A stretch of DNA of 5,541 bases, from the NCBI GenBank assembly GCA_026983855.1, contig JALSTE010000022.1, positions 1 through 5,541 of the forward strand. The letters are read 5' to 3'. Position numbers and translations under genes: made by a program. The DNA is from Acidimicrobiia bacterium. GTDB taxonomy: Bacteria > Actinomycetota > Acidimicrobiia > Acidimicrobiales > Poriferisodalaceae. A model generated the notes under the pieces. That model was not told the DNA's origin. It ran no database searches and saw nothing but the letters and a program-made list of their open reading frames with translations. Below are positions 5,125 through 5,541 of the stretch, piece after piece (the first letter of the stretch is position 1; every line of letters begins with the position of its first letter).

Positions 5125-5541
5125 ACCTCTCCAGCACGGAGATCCTGGTGATCCTGGTCGTGGCCCTGGTGGTGATCGGGCCCAAGGGGCTGCCCGACGC
5201 CGCCAAGACCTTCGCCAAGACCTACCGGGAGTTCCGCAAGGTCACGGGCAGCATCCAAAAGGAGATCAGCGACGTCGTGGGGGAGACGACGGGGATGCTG
5301 ACGGAGACCACCGACACCCTCATGGGCCGGAATACCGGTCCGGCATCTTCGAAGTCCTCCCCGGGATCCGCACCCGAGGTCCCGCCGAACCGGGTGTACC
5401 GACCGGCCGACGAACTCCCCGATGAGGAGCCGGATTACCCGGCGGGCGTGGGTGGCGGCGACGATGGTGGTGGTGGTGGTTCCCCGGCCGTCGTGGGTGG
5501 CGCCGAGAATGGTGCGGGTTCCCCGGCGGCGGTGGGTGGCG
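5121..5541 (+). CDS. Twin-arginine translocase TatA/TatB family protein (3' end outside window)
   Basis: This is a Tat protein-export component that moves folded proteins across the cytoplasmic membrane. The reading frame is open from the ATG to the window end (140 codons, no stop). Residues 6-19 form a short membrane helix with Glu at position 7, followed by the hinge IGPKGLPDAAK (19-29) and an amphipathic helix to about residue 50. The GPxxLP hinge and the early Glu resemble TatB more than TatA, which usually has FGxxxLP; a TatA assignment is not excluded. Beyond residue about 70 the tail is long, Pro-, Ser- and Gly-rich, and ends in Gly-rich repeats, unlike compact TatA. The start overlaps the upstream TGA (ATGA) and follows TAGCAT by 7 nt. 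A tatC gene might lie downstream. Confidence 0.88.
   Translation, partial: MNLSSTEILVILVVALVVIGPKGLPDAAKTFAKTYREFRKVTGSIQKEISDVVGETTGMLTETTDTLMGRNTGPASSKSSPGSAPEVPPNRVYRPADELPDEEPDYPAGVGGGDDGGGGGSPAVVGGAENGAGSPAAVGG
5448..5541 (+). repeat. In-frame Gly-rich tandem repeats in the Tat protein tail
   Basis: GTGGGTGGCG occurs at 5448, 5493 and 5532, and TTCCCCGGC at 5480 and 5519. The spacings are 45 nt and then 39 nt, all multiples of three, giving peptide units VGG-(acidic/Gly)-GSPA-V/A of 15 and 13 residues. The first unit contains five consecutive GGT codons (5466-5480), a likely slippage tract. A third unit begins at the window edge, so the total number is unknown. Confidence 0.8.

Noticed and set aside
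4235..5218. A 327-codon minus-strand open frame opposite the zinc-ribbon, membrane protein and tat genes
   Set aside because: Low-complexity Pro/Arg/Ser composition, no domain, and it covers three plus-strand genes with better coding signals (Cys knuckles, membrane span, Tat hinge).

Overview
The window is GC-rich, densely packed bacterial DNA with strongly GC-biased third codon positions. It begins in the 3' end of a 20S proteasome alpha-subunit gene (prcA), followed by the Pup ligase gene pafA. Bacterial proteasome and pupylation genes point to Actinomycetota. The gene set, the frequent GTG starts and the leaderless-type promoters fit an actinobacterium, perhaps of the Acidimicrobiia; that class assignment is an inference, not a demonstration.

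Layout, left to right. The plus strand carries prcA (tail only), pafA, a DUF3866-family gene and lepB (type I signal peptidase), with gaps of 23 and 10 nt and one 4-nt stop/start overlap. After lepB comes a 149-nt non-coding stretch containing a second, slightly diverged copy of the last 27 codons, stop codon and 3' flank of lepB (two 101-bp direct repeats, 96 of 101 positions identical). Converging on it from the minus strand is a glycerophosphodiester phosphodiesterase-like gene. A 185-nt divergent intergenic region follows, then three more plus-strand genes: a small zinc-ribbon protein, a small single-span membrane protein of unknown function, and a TatA/TatB-type component of twin-arginine translocation that runs off the right edge.

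How the genes relate. PrcA and PafA belong to the Pup-proteasome system: PafA attaches Pup to target lysines, and tagged proteins are degraded in the PrcB/PrcA chamber. LepB and the Tat protein act in protein export. In mycobacteria pafA is followed by pafB, pafC, tatA and tatC; here pafA and the tat gene are again close, but pafBC are absent from the interval and different genes lie between.

The two observations most worth following up are (1) a recurring TAnnnT hexamer placed exactly 7 nt before the start codons of pafA, the small membrane protein and the tat gene (9 nt before lepB), which predicts leaderless transcripts and internal promoters inside what looks like an operon, and (2) the duplicated lepB tail. 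I see no tRNA, rRNA, CRISPR array, insertion sequence or novel defence-type system.
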